Assembly: GCF_014851765.1 (NCBI RefSeq)
Contig: NZ_JACVAI010000006.1
Location: 310,001-374,000, forward strand
Direction of reading: 5' to 3'
Source: Pseudomonas sp. PDM04
GTDB lineage: Bacteria; Pseudomonadota; Gammaproteobacteria; Pseudomonadales; Pseudomonadaceae
Length of the DNA: 64,000 bases
Numbering within the stretch: the first letter of the stretch is position 1; every line of letters starts with the position of its first letter. Shown piece by piece: positions 32,971 through 46,300 of the stretch. The notes below the pieces were generated by a model. The model was not told the DNA's origin. It ran no database searches and worked only from the letters and a program-made list of their open reading frames with translations. The translations under genes and the position numbers were made by a program.

Positions 32971-35268
32971 TCAAAGATTCTCGTAGCGGTTCATGTCCAG
33001 CACGCCCTCTTCCACCGGATCAGTCTCGTGGATGTACCGGCTCAGGTCATGGAAGTAGAACCAGAACTGCGGATGGCTGCGTCGGATACCCCAACGCTCG
33101 ACGATCTTCTCGAAGCGGTTGGCGTCCTTGGCATTCTCCATGGCTTCGACGAAGGCTGGCACTTGGCCTGCGGGTATGTTGAACATGAAATTCGGGTAGC
33201 TGCTGAGCACCCCGGGGAAAATCGTCAGCGTATCGAGCCCTGGCTGATAACGCAGCGATTCGCCGAGCAGGAACGCAACATTGCTGTGGGCACGGTTGCG
33301 CAACAGGCTGTAGACCTCGCGCTTGCCACTGGCCGTCTCGATCCGCAGCATCGTCGCTTCCGGCAACTGGTCGATCACTTTCAGCCCGGCGGCAGGACGC
33401 GACGTCAGGCGGCTCAAGACCTGCTCGGCACTCTGCAGGTCGGGGTCGATGTTGGGGCGCGAGCAATACGCACCGTCGCAGCGGTTGATCGGGTCCGGCT
33501 TGGCATTGAGCTCGCCGTAGCGCGCCAGCAACTGCAGGGCGAAATCGCGTTTTGGGTCTTTTTCGTCGAGCTTCAATGCGGTGGGCTTGTCGTCGTCGAT
33601 GTCTTCATAGTCCATCCACATTTTGAATTTGCCGCTGTCCTGATACCAGTCATCCAGGTAACCCTCTCGCGAGTCGGCCGGCATCAAGCGCAGGAAATTC
33701 AGCTCGGCGCCGTTGCGGATAAGGTCGAAATACAGGCGTGTCTGGGCCTGATGGGACACATTGCCGAACACGTCGAAGTTCACCGCCAACTGGTAGTACG
33801 TGCGCTCCAGCAGCGGAAAATCGAACAGCCACAGGGTCTGCGGCACTTCGCCAATCAGGCCCTTGGTCACGGCGGCGCTGTCGAAATGACGGAAAATGCT
33901 CAACAACGCGTTGTCGTTGCCGGCCCACAGGGTCGACCAGCTCGGTGCCGGCAAGTCGGCGTAGCTGTCACGGCGCAAGGCTTCGTATTGGTTGCGCTTG
34001 TCACGGTAGTCGCGCCACAGGCTGAGGACGCTGCCGACGTCATCGTTCTGCCCCGGCATCGCCAGCAATGGCGTGGCCTGGCCACGATAATTGGGGTCGG
34101 TGATGTACAGGTCGTGCTCCGGGGCCTGGAACAATGCCCAGAAGTTGTCGCGGATCACGTCCGTGGCAATCTGCCCACGGCACACCGGGCCGCGAATGAA
34201 GGTGCGCACGAAGTATTCGGCGTTATCGAGCATGAACTGATAGCGCGCCTGGGCCGGGATGGCCTCGAACGTGGTAAACGGGTTCGCCCGGCGCTCCGGT
34301 CCATAGCCTGGCAAGGCGTGGACCTGCCAGTTGCCGTTGTAGAACAGGCTTTTGATCCGCGCCATTTTCGCCGCGCTCAGCGGGTAGGTGATGTGGGTCT
34401 TGTGCACGATCACCCCCTGCACCGGCCACAGGCGGTAGTAATACTCGGAGCCTGGATCATCGTTCGGGCGACGGGTGTTGATCACGTCGATGGGTTGACC
34501 GGTCGGCGTGCGCGAGCGGACCCACTGAAAGAAATGCCCCGGCTCGCCATCCTTGAAATAAATGTGCGCGAGAAACCAATGCTCGAACAGCCAACGTCCC
34601 ACCAGGCTTTGCCGGGCGCCCGGCGCGTTGAGCAGGTTTTCCCATTGCACCACCTGCAACGCTTCCTGCGCGCTCGGCACCAGGCCCCTCTCGTCAATCG
34701 GCGCTCCGGAAGCAAGCCAGCGCTGCAGGGTCTGGTATTGCTGATCGGTCAGGCCGGTCACCGCCAGGGGCATGCCCTGTTTCGGATGGGTGCTGGCATA
34801 GGTGTCGAACTCTGCCGGCATCGCGCAGGCGTTTTCGCGGTTGAGGCCCAGCACGATGTCTTCCGGCAACTTCGCATTGGCTTGCAGCGGCGTGCGGTGC
34901 CCGAACTCAAGCATCCGCGCCATCAGCGCCGCCTGGCTGCCCTGGGCGTCAAGCACCGAATAAAAGCCCTTCTGCTGCCAAGCACGCTTGCCGCTGGCGT
35001 CATAGAACAGCCGGGTGGGCGTCGCGGCCTGGGTGCGCTCGCCGTCATACACCGGCAACTTGCTGGCGCCGCGCGCCGCGCCTTCGCCGCTGCCCAGGTT
35101 GAGCTGACAGGCAGAGTCGTAGCAGGCATGGCAGGCCACGCACTTTTCGGTGAAGATCGGCTGGATATCGCGCGTGTAGGAAATCTCAGGAGCTGTGGCC
35201 AGGCCTTGCGCAACGGCGCCCCCACTTAAAAGCAGCAACACACTGCTGATGACGACGCGATACGACAT
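32971..35268 (-). CDS. cti: Fatty acid cis/trans isomerase
   Basis: A 765-residue periplasmic enzyme, almost exactly the length of P. putida Cti. The signal peptide MSYRVVISSVLLLLSGGAVAQG is followed by a c-type haem site (Cys43, Cys46, His47 in CVACHACYDS). It converts cis to trans unsaturated fatty acids in membrane phospholipids under solvent or heat stress, without needing new lipid synthesis. The start at 35268 gives a clean signal peptide; 21 more codons upstream are in frame but lack one. The gene is divergent from metH, with 156 bases between them. Confidence 0.93.
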   Translation of the reverse strand: MSYRVVISSVLLLLSGGAVAQGLATAPEISYTRDIQPIFTEKCVACHACYDSACQLNLGSGEGAARGASKLPVYDGERTQAATPTRLFYDASGKRAWQQKGFYSVLDAQGSQAALMARMLEFGHRTPLQANAKLPEDIVLGLNRENACAMPAEFDTYASTHPKQGMPLAVTGLTDQQYQTLQRWLASGAPIDERGLVPSAQEALQVVQWENLLNAPGARQSLVGRWLFEHWFLAHIYFKDGEPGHFFQWVRSRTPTGQPIDVINTRRPNDDPGSEYYYRLWPVQGVIVHKTHITYPLSAAKMARIKSLFYNGNWQVHALPGYGPERRANPFTTFEAIPAQARYQFMLDNAEYFVRTFIRGPVCRGQIATDVIRDNFWALFQAPEHDLYITDPNYRGQATPLLAMPGQNDDVGSVLSLWRDYRDKRNQYEALRRDSYADLPAPSWSTLWAGNDNALLSIFRHFDSAAVTKGLIGEVPQTLWLFDFPLLERTYYQLAVNFDVFGNVSHQAQTRLYFDLIRNGAELNFLRLMPADSREGYLDDWYQDSGKFKMWMDYEDIDDDKPTALKLDEKDPKRDFALQLLARYGELNAKPDPINRCDGAYCSRPNIDPDLQSAEQVLSRLTSRPAAGLKVIDQLPEATMLRIETASGKREVYSLLRNRAHSNVAFLLGESLRYQPGLDTLTIFPGVLSSYPNFMFNIPAGQVPAFVEAMENAKDANRFEKIVERWGIRRSHPQFWFYFHDLSRYIHETDPVEEGVLDMNRYENL

Positions 35269-35424
35269 GTTCCCAGTCCCGATCCTTGAAAAAACGCCGC
35301 GATTGTACAGACGCAGCGGCCCCACCAACATGAGCGATATTCATGCAAAAGCACGGCATGCTCTAAAAGCACGCAGGTTTGCTATGATTCCGCCCCTTCG
35401 TAATGGTCTTTCCGAGTAGTCCAC

Positions 35425-39135
<3,711 letters not shown>

Positions 39136-39163
39136 CGGGGCCTGCCCCACGTCCTGCCCTGCC

Positions 39164-39257
39164 CCTGTGGGTGCGGGCTTGCTCGCGATAGCGGTAGTCC
39201 CGTCGACATCATCGTCGGCTGTGCCGCCGTCTTCGCGAGCAGGCTCGCTCCCACAAG
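39164..39257. repeat. REP doublet after metH
   Basis: CCTGTGGGTGCGGGCTTGCTCGCGATA faces CTTCGCGAGCAGGCTCGCTCCCACAAG with a spacer of about 40 bases. It begins 29 bases after the metH stop and probably shapes the metH mRNA 3' end. Confidence 0.88.
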
Positions 39258-39370
39258 GGGCTCAGTTGCCGCGCAAACAGCCGGCCTCCCCACCCCGCCC
39301 CCCACAGAGAGCCCGCCAGGGATCGCAGGATTGGCTATGCTCAATGGGCTTACGTCAAGACGAGGGGTTT

Positions 39371-39589
39371 ATGGACGATCCAATCGACAACAAGCCGCCG
39401 ACCTTCTGGCAAATGCTGCACAGTGTCATGGCTGCGGCGTTCGGGGTGCAAAGCGGGAAGAACCGTGCCCGAGACTTCACCCACGGCAAGCCCAGTCATT
39501 TTGTGATCCTGGGAATTCTGTTCACAGCGGTGTTCGCCCTGTCGCTCTACGGCATCGTGCAACTGGTGCTGCTGCTGGCCGGGGTCTAG
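39371..39589 (+). CDS. DUF2970 small membrane protein
   Basis: A 72-residue protein: FWQMLHSVMAAAFGVQSGKNRARDF, then one C-terminal membrane helix (about residues 46-70) in the FVILGILFTAVFALSLYGIV pattern of DUF2970. Function unknown. Its TAG stop shares the palindrome CTAG with the TAG stop of the convergent gene on the other strand, giving a 4-base overlap. Confidence 0.85.
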   Translation: MDDPIDNKPPTFWQMLHSVMAAAFGVQSGKNRARDFTHGKPSHFVILGILFTAVFALSLYGIVQLVLLLAGV

Positions 39590-40659
39590 CGCATCAGGGT
39601 CTGCAGGTTGAACGGGTAGCGATAGGACGACGGCCGGCCCTTTGCGGACAGGCGACGGAAGTTCACCTCGTAGTCCGGTGAGTCGCCCATGGCCAGCATT
39701 CGCTTCGCGGTAGCCGTGTCGATCAATTGCAGCAACGGGATCTGTCGATCCCGCCCGCCGTAACGGCCGATGTCCACGCCCCGGTCGATGTCGTGCAATT
39801 GCACCAACGCCCAGCCACCGAGGGTGAAATGCCCACCCACCAGCACGCTCAGGCGGCCCTGCACTTTTGCCTGCAACGCCGCGGCGGAGGTATTGACCGC
39901 GCTGAACAACACATCCTTTCCGGGCACGCTACCCGCCTCGGCATACGCCTGCATGGCACCAAAGGCCATTTCGTCATTGGCTGACCACACCAGCGAAACA
40001 TTCGGGTAACGGTGGCGCAGCAGTTTCGCCTGTTCGTAGGCCCGTTTGCGCGTCCAGCCACCGTAGACCAATTGCCGCAAACGCACTTCGGGGTGCTCGG
40101 CCAGTGCCCGCATCATGCCTTTCTCGCGCAGTTGCGCCGACGGGGTGATCTTCAGGCCGGAGAACGCGAGCAATTCAATCGAATCACCGGGCGCGACTGG
40201 CGGATGCTGGCGAACCAGCTCCTTGAGCATCAGGTAACCACCCTCCTCGTCATTGGGCACCAGGCTGCCCAGGCGATCCGGACGCTCACCGAGCATGCTC
40301 ATCTGATTGGCCGTCAGCGACGCGTTGACCATGAACAGTTTCACACCGCTGCCCTGCGCCAGCCGCAGCACTTGCGGGGCGATGTACTGTTCGTTGGCGA
40401 AGAGCAGGTAGTCAGGACGATCAGGACCTTGCAATGCCTGGCGGGCCTGCGCCACCGTCAGCTCCGGCATGCGCCGGGAATAAAGAATGCGCAGGTCGAT
40501 GCCCAGATCACGGGCGGCCGCCTGCATGAACTGCGAGTAGCTGACCCAGAACGCTTCGTCCACATCCCCGGGATTGAGGAACAGCACCGACTCCGCACGC
40601 GCGGCAGAACCGTAACCTGCGCCCAGCACCAGCAGGAAGGTGTAGAAAAACTTCAGCAT
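39586..40659 (-). CDS. Periplasmic type-1 (sugar-type) binding protein
   Basis: A 357-residue exported protein: signal peptide MLKFFYTFLLVLGAGYGSAARA, then a LacI/ribose-type two-lobed fold (VLFLNPGDVDEAFW, ANEQYIAPQVLRLAQGSGVKLFMVN, ELLAFSGLKITPSAQLREKGMMRAL, VSLVWSANDEMAFGAMQAYAEAG). No ABC transporter genes are near, so it may feed a sensor and not a transporter, as LuxP-type proteins do; that is inference. Confidence 0.8.
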   Translation of the reverse strand: MLKFFYTFLLVLGAGYGSAARAESVLFLNPGDVDEAFWVSYSQFMQAAARDLGIDLRILYSRRMPELTVAQARQALQGPDRPDYLLFANEQYIAPQVLRLAQGSGVKLFMVNASLTANQMSMLGERPDRLGSLVPNDEEGGYLMLKELVRQHPPVAPGDSIELLAFSGLKITPSAQLREKGMMRALAEHPEVRLRQLVYGGWTRKRAYEQAKLLRHRYPNVSLVWSANDEMAFGAMQAYAEAGSVPGKDVLFSAVNTSAAALQAKVQGRLSVLVGGHFTLGGWALVQLHDIDRGVDIGRYGGRDRQIPLLQLIDTATAKRMLAMGDSPDYEVNFRRLSAKGRPSSYRYPFNLQTLMR

Positions 40660-40734
40660 GGATCGTCCGAGCCCCCGGAAATTCGCCGCGCATTATAGCC
40701 AGCGAATCCCGTTTAACGGTGCTAATCCCACAGA

Positions 40735-40756
40735 TTGTCCGACAATTTGTCGGACC
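40735..40756. promoter_or_regulatory. Perfect palindrome upstream of the binding-protein gene
   Basis: GTCCGACA (40737-40744) and TGTCGGAC (40748-40755) form a perfect inverted repeat around ATT. It lies 77 bases upstream of the binding-protein start and 20 bases downstream of the 37-residue protein's stop. It has no T-tract, so an operator is more likely than a terminator; overlapping ATTGT-CCG-ACAAT is a second symmetric reading. Confidence 0.45.
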
Positions 40757-40775
40757 AGGGCCCGGACCGGGTCAA

Positions 40776-40889
40776 TTATTGATGGCTGACCCAGAACACG
40801 GCCGTGCCTACGACCAGGATGATCAGAAACAGAATGGCCCAGGCATCGACCGTACTGTCAGGCTTTGAAGCTTTGGTAGGGTTGCTCAT
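40776..40889 (-). CDS. 37-residue single-pass membrane protein
   Basis: MSNPTKASKPDSTVDAWAI followed by one hydrophobic helix (about residues 18-34) and a short WVSHQ end. AGAGGCG lies 6-7 bases upstream of the ATG, a credible ribosome-binding site, and the frame shows no rare-codon bias. I do not recognise a named family. It is divergent from the sulfite reductase gene. Confidence 0.6.
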   Translation of the reverse strand: MSNPTKASKPDSTVDAWAILFLIILVVGTAVFWVSHQ

Positions 40890-40982
40890 TGCATCGCCTC
40901 TTGTCGGTTTTATCGGTGATTGCACGAAGACTCGAGCAGAGTAAAGACGACGATTGCCCATACTACAAATGCGGGTATAGCA

Positions 40983-41023
40983 ATAACGATTCTCGTTAGT
41001 CGTTTTGGTTCTTTACATATACT
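40983..41023 (+). promoter_or_regulatory. cysI promoter with overlapping Fur-like inverted repeat
   Basis: TAACGA-TTC-TCGTTA (40984-40998) is a perfect inverted repeat. The wider AATAACGATTCTCGTTAGT matches 14 of 19 positions of a common Fur-box form. A TATACT -10 element at 41018-41023 has a weak TTAGTC -35 at 40996-41001 (16-base spacer), so a protein bound to the repeat would cover the -35 site. Iron control of a 4Fe-4S/siroheme enzyme is plausible but unproven. Confidence 0.45.
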
Positions 41024-41182
41024 CAAACATCACTTTTGCGCATAACTCCAAACTGGTATCTTGCCCCGGCTCCGTATGGAGTGCGCGGCCGTGCGCGCAG
41101 AATTGCCGAGGCAGTATCGGAGTCTTCAGCCAGCGACAAACGCAACTGGATCCGACCGGCCCAGCCTGAGAACAGGACTTAT

Positions 41183-42841
41183 ATGTACGTATACGACGAG
41201 TACGATCAGCGGATCATCGAGGACCGCGTCAAGCAGTTCCGTGATCAGACCCGACGCTATCTGGCAGGCGAGCTGAGCGAGGAAGAGTTTCGCCCCCTGC
41301 GCCTGCAGAACGGGCTTTATATCCAGCGTTTCGCCCCGATGTTGCGGGTGGCGGTGCCTTATGGCCAGTTGACCTCGCGCCAGGTGCGCATGATCGCGAA
41401 GATTGCCCGCGACTACGACAAGGGCTACGCCCACATCAGTACCCGGCAGAACATTCAGTTCAACTGGCCGGCGCTGGAAGACATCCCGGACATCCTGGCT
41501 GAGCTGGCGACCGTGCAGATGCACGCGATCCAGACCAGCGGCAACTGCCTGCGCAACGTCACCACCGACCAGTTCGCCGGTGTCGCTGCCGACGAACTGA
41601 TCGACCCGCGTCCATGGTGCGAAATCGTTCGTCAGTGGACCACGTTCCACCCGGAATTCGCTTACCTGCCACGCAAGTTCAAGATCGCCATCAACGGATC
41701 GACCTCCGACCGTGCGGCCATCGAAGTTCACGACATCGGCCTCGAGCCGGTACGCAACGCGGCCGGCGAAGTCGGTTTCCGCGTGCTGGTGGGCGGTGGC
41801 CTGGGACGTACGCCGGTGGTCGGCGCGTTCATCAATGAATTCCTGCCGTGGCAAGACCTGTTGAGCTACCTCGACGCCATCCTGCGTGTCTACAACCGCT
41901 ATGGCCGTCGTGACAACAAGTACAAGGCGCGGATCAAGATCCTGGTCAAGGCCCTGACGCCTGAAGTGTTCGCCCAGAAAGTCGACGCGGAAATGGAGCA
42001 CCTGCGCGGTGGCCAGACCACGTTGACCGAGGCCGAAGTGCATCGCGTCGCCAAGCACTTCGTCGACCCGGACTACAGGGCGCTGGACAACCAGAGCGCC
42101 CAACTGGCCGAGCTCGACCAGCAGCATCCGGGCTTTGCCCGCTGGCGCAGCCGCAACACCCTGGCGCACAAGAAGCCGGGTTATGTGGCGGTGACCCTGT
42201 CCCTGAAGCCGACCGGCGTCGCGCCGGGCGACATCACCGACAAGCAGCTGGACGCCGTCGCCGACCTGGCCGAGCGCTACAGCTTCGGTCAACTGCGCAG
42301 CTCCCACGAGCAGAACATCATTCTGGCCGACGTTGAACAAAGCCAGCTGTTCACCCTCTGGGGCGAATTGCGCGAGCAGGGTTTTGCCACGCCGAACATC
42401 GGCCTGCTGACCGACATCATCTGCTGCCCTGGTGGCGATTTCTGCTCCCTGGCCAACGCCAAGTCGATCCCGATCGCCGAATCGATCCAGCGCCGTTTCG
42501 ACGACCTGGACTACCTGTTCGACATCGGTGAACTGGACCTGAACATCTCCGGCTGCATGAACGCCTGCGGTCACCACCACGTGGGCCACATCGGCATTCT
42601 CGGGGTAGACAAGAAAGGCGAAGAGTTCTACCAGGTGTCCCTGGGTGGCAGCGGCAGCCGCGATGCCAGCCTGGGCAAGATCCTCGGCCCGTCCTTCGCC
42701 CAGGACGACATGCCTGACGTGATCTCGAAACTGATCGACGTGTACATCGAACAACGTACCGAAGACGAGCGTTTCATCGACACCTACCAGCGTATTGGCA
42801 TCGACCTCTTCAAGGAACGCGTCTATGCAGCGAATCATTAA
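41183..42841 (+). CDS. cysI: Siroheme 4Fe-4S sulfite (or nitrite) reductase, hemoprotein subunit
   Basis: A 552-residue enzyme with the duplicated ferredoxin-like/siroheme fold (ISTRQNIQFNWPALEDI in the first half, LRSSHEQNIILADVEQ in the second). The cluster ligands form the pattern Cys415-x5-Cys421 and Cys458-x3-Cys462 (CPGGDFC, GCMNACG). It reduces sulfite to sulfide for cysteine synthesis. The start at 41183 (MYVYDEYDQRIIEDRV) follows CAGGA; an in-frame ATG at 41036 is not supported by a ribosome-binding site. The downstream DUF934 partner is typical of the Pseudomonas ferredoxin-type enzyme. Confidence 0.92.
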   Translation: MYVYDEYDQRIIEDRVKQFRDQTRRYLAGELSEEEFRPLRLQNGLYIQRFAPMLRVAVPYGQLTSRQVRMIAKIARDYDKGYAHISTRQNIQFNWPALEDIPDILAELATVQMHAIQTSGNCLRNVTTDQFAGVAADELIDPRPWCEIVRQWTTFHPEFAYLPRKFKIAINGSTSDRAAIEVHDIGLEPVRNAAGEVGFRVLVGGGLGRTPVVGAFINEFLPWQDLLSYLDAILRVYNRYGRRDNKYKARIKILVKALTPEVFAQKVDAEMEHLRGGQTTLTEAEVHRVAKHFVDPDYRALDNQSAQLAELDQQHPGFARWRSRNTLAHKKPGYVAVTLSLKPTGVAPGDITDKQLDAVADLAERYSFGQLRSSHEQNIILADVEQSQLFTLWGELREQGFATPNIGLLTDIICCPGGDFCSLANAKSIPIAESIQRRFDDLDYLFDIGELDLNISGCMNACGHHHVGHIGILGVDKKGEEFYQVSLGGSGSRDASLGKILGPSFAQDDMPDVISKLIDVYIEQRTEDERFIDTYQRIGIDLFKERVYAANH

Positions 42842-43319
42842 GAACAACGAAGTCGTCGACGAAACCTGGCACCTGCTGCCCAAGGACTTCAACATCGACG
42901 AAATCAGCAACTGCGACGACTACATCGTACCGTTGCAGCTGTGGCGCGAACACGGCCGCATGCTCAAGGCCCGCGATGGCGGCCTGGGTGTGTGGCTGGA
43001 TGCCGACGAAGAAGCCGAGGAAATCGGTGAAGACGCCAATCAGTTCCAGGTCATCGCCTTGAACTTCCCGGCCTTCACCGACGGTCGCAACTACTCCAAC
43101 GCCCGCCTGCTGCGTGACCGCTACGGTTTCAAGGGCGAGCTGCGGGCGATTGGCGATGTGCTGCGCGACCAGCTGTTTTACCTGCATCGCTGCGGGTTCG
43201 ACGCCTTTGCATTGCGCGCTGACAAAGACCCGTACGAAGCCCTTGAAAGCCTCAAGGACTTCTCGGTGACCTATCAGGCCGCCACCGATGAACCGCTGCC
43301 GCTGTTCCGTCGTCGCTGA
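42825..43319 (+). CDS. DUF934 protein, partner of sulfite reductase
   Basis: A 164-residue protein with the DUF934 core (LPLQLWREHGRMLKARDGGLGVWLDADEE, FPAFTDGRNYSNARLLRDRYGFKGELRAIGDVLRDQLFYLHRCGFDAF). It overlaps the cysI end by 17 bases, so the two are coupled. The family is constantly found with CysI in Pseudomonas and is thought to assist electron transfer or assembly. No catalytic residues are obvious. A terminator follows. Confidence 0.88.
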   Translation: MQRIIKNNEVVDETWHLLPKDFNIDEISNCDDYIVPLQLWREHGRMLKARDGGLGVWLDADEEAEEIGEDANQFQVIALNFPAFTDGRNYSNARLLRDRYGFKGELRAIGDVLRDQLFYLHRCGFDAFALRADKDPYEALESLKDFSVTYQAATDEPLPLFRRR

Positions 43320-43342
43320 GCCGCACCGCGCTGACCAGGCGA

Positions 43343-43378
43343 GGCCCTGATCCCCAACGGGATCAGGGCCTTGTCGTT
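43343..43378 (+). terminator. Terminator after cysI-DUF934
   Basis: GGCCCTGATCCC and GGGATCAGGGCC form a perfect 12-bp stem with a CAAC loop, followed by TTGTCGTTT. It lies 23 bases after the DUF934 stop and directly abuts the stop codon of the reverse-strand gene, so it may also end that transcript. Confidence 0.85.
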
Positions 43379-46300
43379 TCAGGGCTGGCCCTGTTCCACC
43401 GGGAACGGTCGGCCAAGGGCAACCCAGTCGTTGTAAACCCTTGCACGCCCTTCCAGTACCGTGAGAACCGCAATGGGGTTATCCAGCGCCCCTGACGGCA
43501 CAGGCCCGCTCTCGATCAGCCGCTCCCACAATGCCTGGGAGGCATCGGCCTCGTTCAACAATCGCCAGACCCGCGCCTGCAGATCCAGGTAATTGACCTG
43601 AAAATCCGCAGTGAGCGTCAACGTGTTGATCGACCCTAGAAACCGTCCGCCACGCGGCTTGAGTGCGAGCCGATGCCAGACCTGCAAATGCGCTTCGCGC
43701 TGCCCCGGCGCAATGACGTTCAACCAGGCGGCCGGGTCCGAATACTGCGCGTCCTGCGCACGCAGCCACAGGTTGAGACCGGTTCGCTCCCGATGCCGGA
43801 CCAATCGCTGCAGGGTGTCCTCATCGGTCAGCGGGTTGTTCCACAGCAGTACGCGGTCCCTGGCGATGGCCTGATTGAGGATGGCCTGCGGGACACGGCG
43901 GATCTGGTTGTTGCGTAGGTCCAGTGTGGTCATGTACGGGTGCTCCATGATCCCCACCGGACACGCGCGGATGCCGGTGTCGTTGAGTTTCAGCACCCGC
44001 AGCTGGTCCATCCCCACCACCACGGGAGGCACCCCCAGCGGGTTGTGACTCAAGTCCAGATCGTGCAGATGGGCCAGCGAGCTCAATTGAGCGGCGGTAT
44101 TTTCCCGAAACGTCAACTGGGTCGAACGCAAGTTCAACGAGGTCAGGTGCTGCAACTGGGTAATCGTCGATGGCAAGGCCCCTTCCAGTTGCCCATTGAT
44201 ATCGGGCAGTCGCAGGTCGGTGTCTTCGAGATTCAGGGTGCGCAAGTTCGCAAAGTGTTCCAGAAAACCGTTCAGCGTCGCGCGTTCAAACACATGGATT
44301 TTTTCCAGGTTCAACCCGACCACGTCGTTGAAGCGGACATTGAGCACCGGCAGTCGATGAAATTCTTCGCGGCTCATGTCCACCGTATAGCCAGCGACAT
44401 GATCCCCGGAATACAGGCTGCCCTCCTGGGGCGCCTGTTTGCGCAGGATGGCAATCAGCTCATCACCCACTTCGACGCGGGCCTCGACCTCGGACGCCAT
44501 CGCTGCCTGGACCCGCTGGGCATTCAATTGTCCAAGCTGAACCAGGTCGAGCGTCTCGGTGCCCGGGTCGCCCATCTGCAGCAGGGGGATGTCCATCATT
44601 TCGATATCCTGCGCGACCTGTGCAATCCATTCGTCGAGGCCCACGCACAGCTGGTGCAGTTGCTGTCTGGCCCTGTCGAAATGCGCCTGAGCCCCGTCCC
44701 CGAGCGCTTGCAACAAGGCCTCGGCGTCGTCATTGGAAAACTCCGGGTAGGCCTCCCTGACCTGCAACCTCATCATCGCGCGCGTCAAGTCGGCGCCCTG
44801 AGGGGTTTGCGGAAAAACCCCGCCACGCAAACCCTGAGCCTCGAACGGCAAGCGCGAGTCCATCCTGCCCAGTCCCAGGGCCAGTTCCGAGCGGGAGATC
44901 GGCCGCTCGCCGAGCCTGAGCCTCAGCGCTGCCCCGGGATGCACCGCTGGCAATTGCAACGCCGCGCGTTCCTCCTCGGAAAGCAGCCCGACGATGGCCT
45001 CATGAAAATCGCTGGCGCCGGTTGAAAAACCGTAAGCCCGATAGCCGCTTGCGGACTTGATCAGGCGCCGGCAATCGGGCGTATCCAGTGGGCCGCAGTG
45101 ATCCAGCAGGCGACCGCCGCTGGCATCGTCGAACACTTCGATCCGTACGCCTTGTGGCCATCCGGGCAGTTTTTTCAGCGAGTGCAAGGCCAGGGTGTCC
45201 GACTCGGGGCTGGACACAGAACGAAGATAGAGGCCTTCATAAGCCCGATTCAGGCGCACATGCTGCTGGTACTGGCGTGCCTTGCTGTCCAGCTGTCGGA
45301 ACAGGTGCCTGGCTTGCTCGGCGTCCGGTACTGCGGTGAAGTCGATGCCGTAGCGGTCGAGCATTTGCTCAACGGCGGCCTTGGGCACACCGGGGTATTG
45401 CCGTTGGAACAATCGAACCCATTCGTGCCCCGATTGCTGCAGGCTCTGGTAGCGGCTGCTGAACAACGCGCTGCGTTCGGCGCGCGAATCGGCCAGCCCG
45501 GCGACCTCCTGGTCAATCCGAAAGCGCTCGACAGTGTCCGCCAGCAGGGGCGTCGGCGGTCGCCCGGCCTGCATCAGGCGCAGCATGTCATCGTCGATGG
45601 CGCTGACCCTGCCAATCTGCGCCAGCACCTCGTCACTGAACGTCCCGGCGGGCGCGCCGATGCCGCGCAAAAGCTCCACACGCGTGGGCATTGGCAGTTT
45701 TGGGGGGGCGCTCAGCGCCACATCGGCAATCGGTCCAGGGGTCAATTCGCCCTCGCCGACTTCTCGGCTCAGCACGCCCGTTTCGACGCCATCACGAGCG
45801 ATCGAGGCTGCGTCGGCGGCTAGCGGCAACGCATTGAGCAAGCCGAACACCGTGCGGCTGGCACCCTGCGCGCGCTGGCTGGCCGTCTCGCCGTTGAGCG
45901 CCTGATCCAGCCCATAACCGGCGTCGATGAGACCCGCCAAAGCCATCACGCCCTCACCGCCCGGAACAAACAACGCCAAAGGGCCGAAGCGGTTGACCCA
46001 TTGCACGATCGGTTCAACGTACGCTGTCAGGTTGTCACGGTTGACCTGAGCATCGTTGCGGATGGTTGTGACGCTGTCCTGGGCAGCTTGCTTCATGGTC
46101 AGCACCAGTTGCGCAAAGGGATCGGTAGCCGAAGGTGGACAGTCGAATCCGATGTAGTCAGCAGGGTCCCAGTAACCATCGTTGTTGAAGAAACCGGCCT
46201 CCTTGCTCAACCGGTGCCGTGACGGATACAGCGCCATGCCGTCCAGTGCGGTGATGACACCGGCGTGGAAGGTGCCGTCGCGACGATCGTCTTCGGCGAA

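Noticed and set aside
41036..41182. 49-codon N-terminal extension of cysI
   Set aside because: No ribosome-binding site, unlike the internal ATG at 41183, and the extension does not match the family N-terminus.
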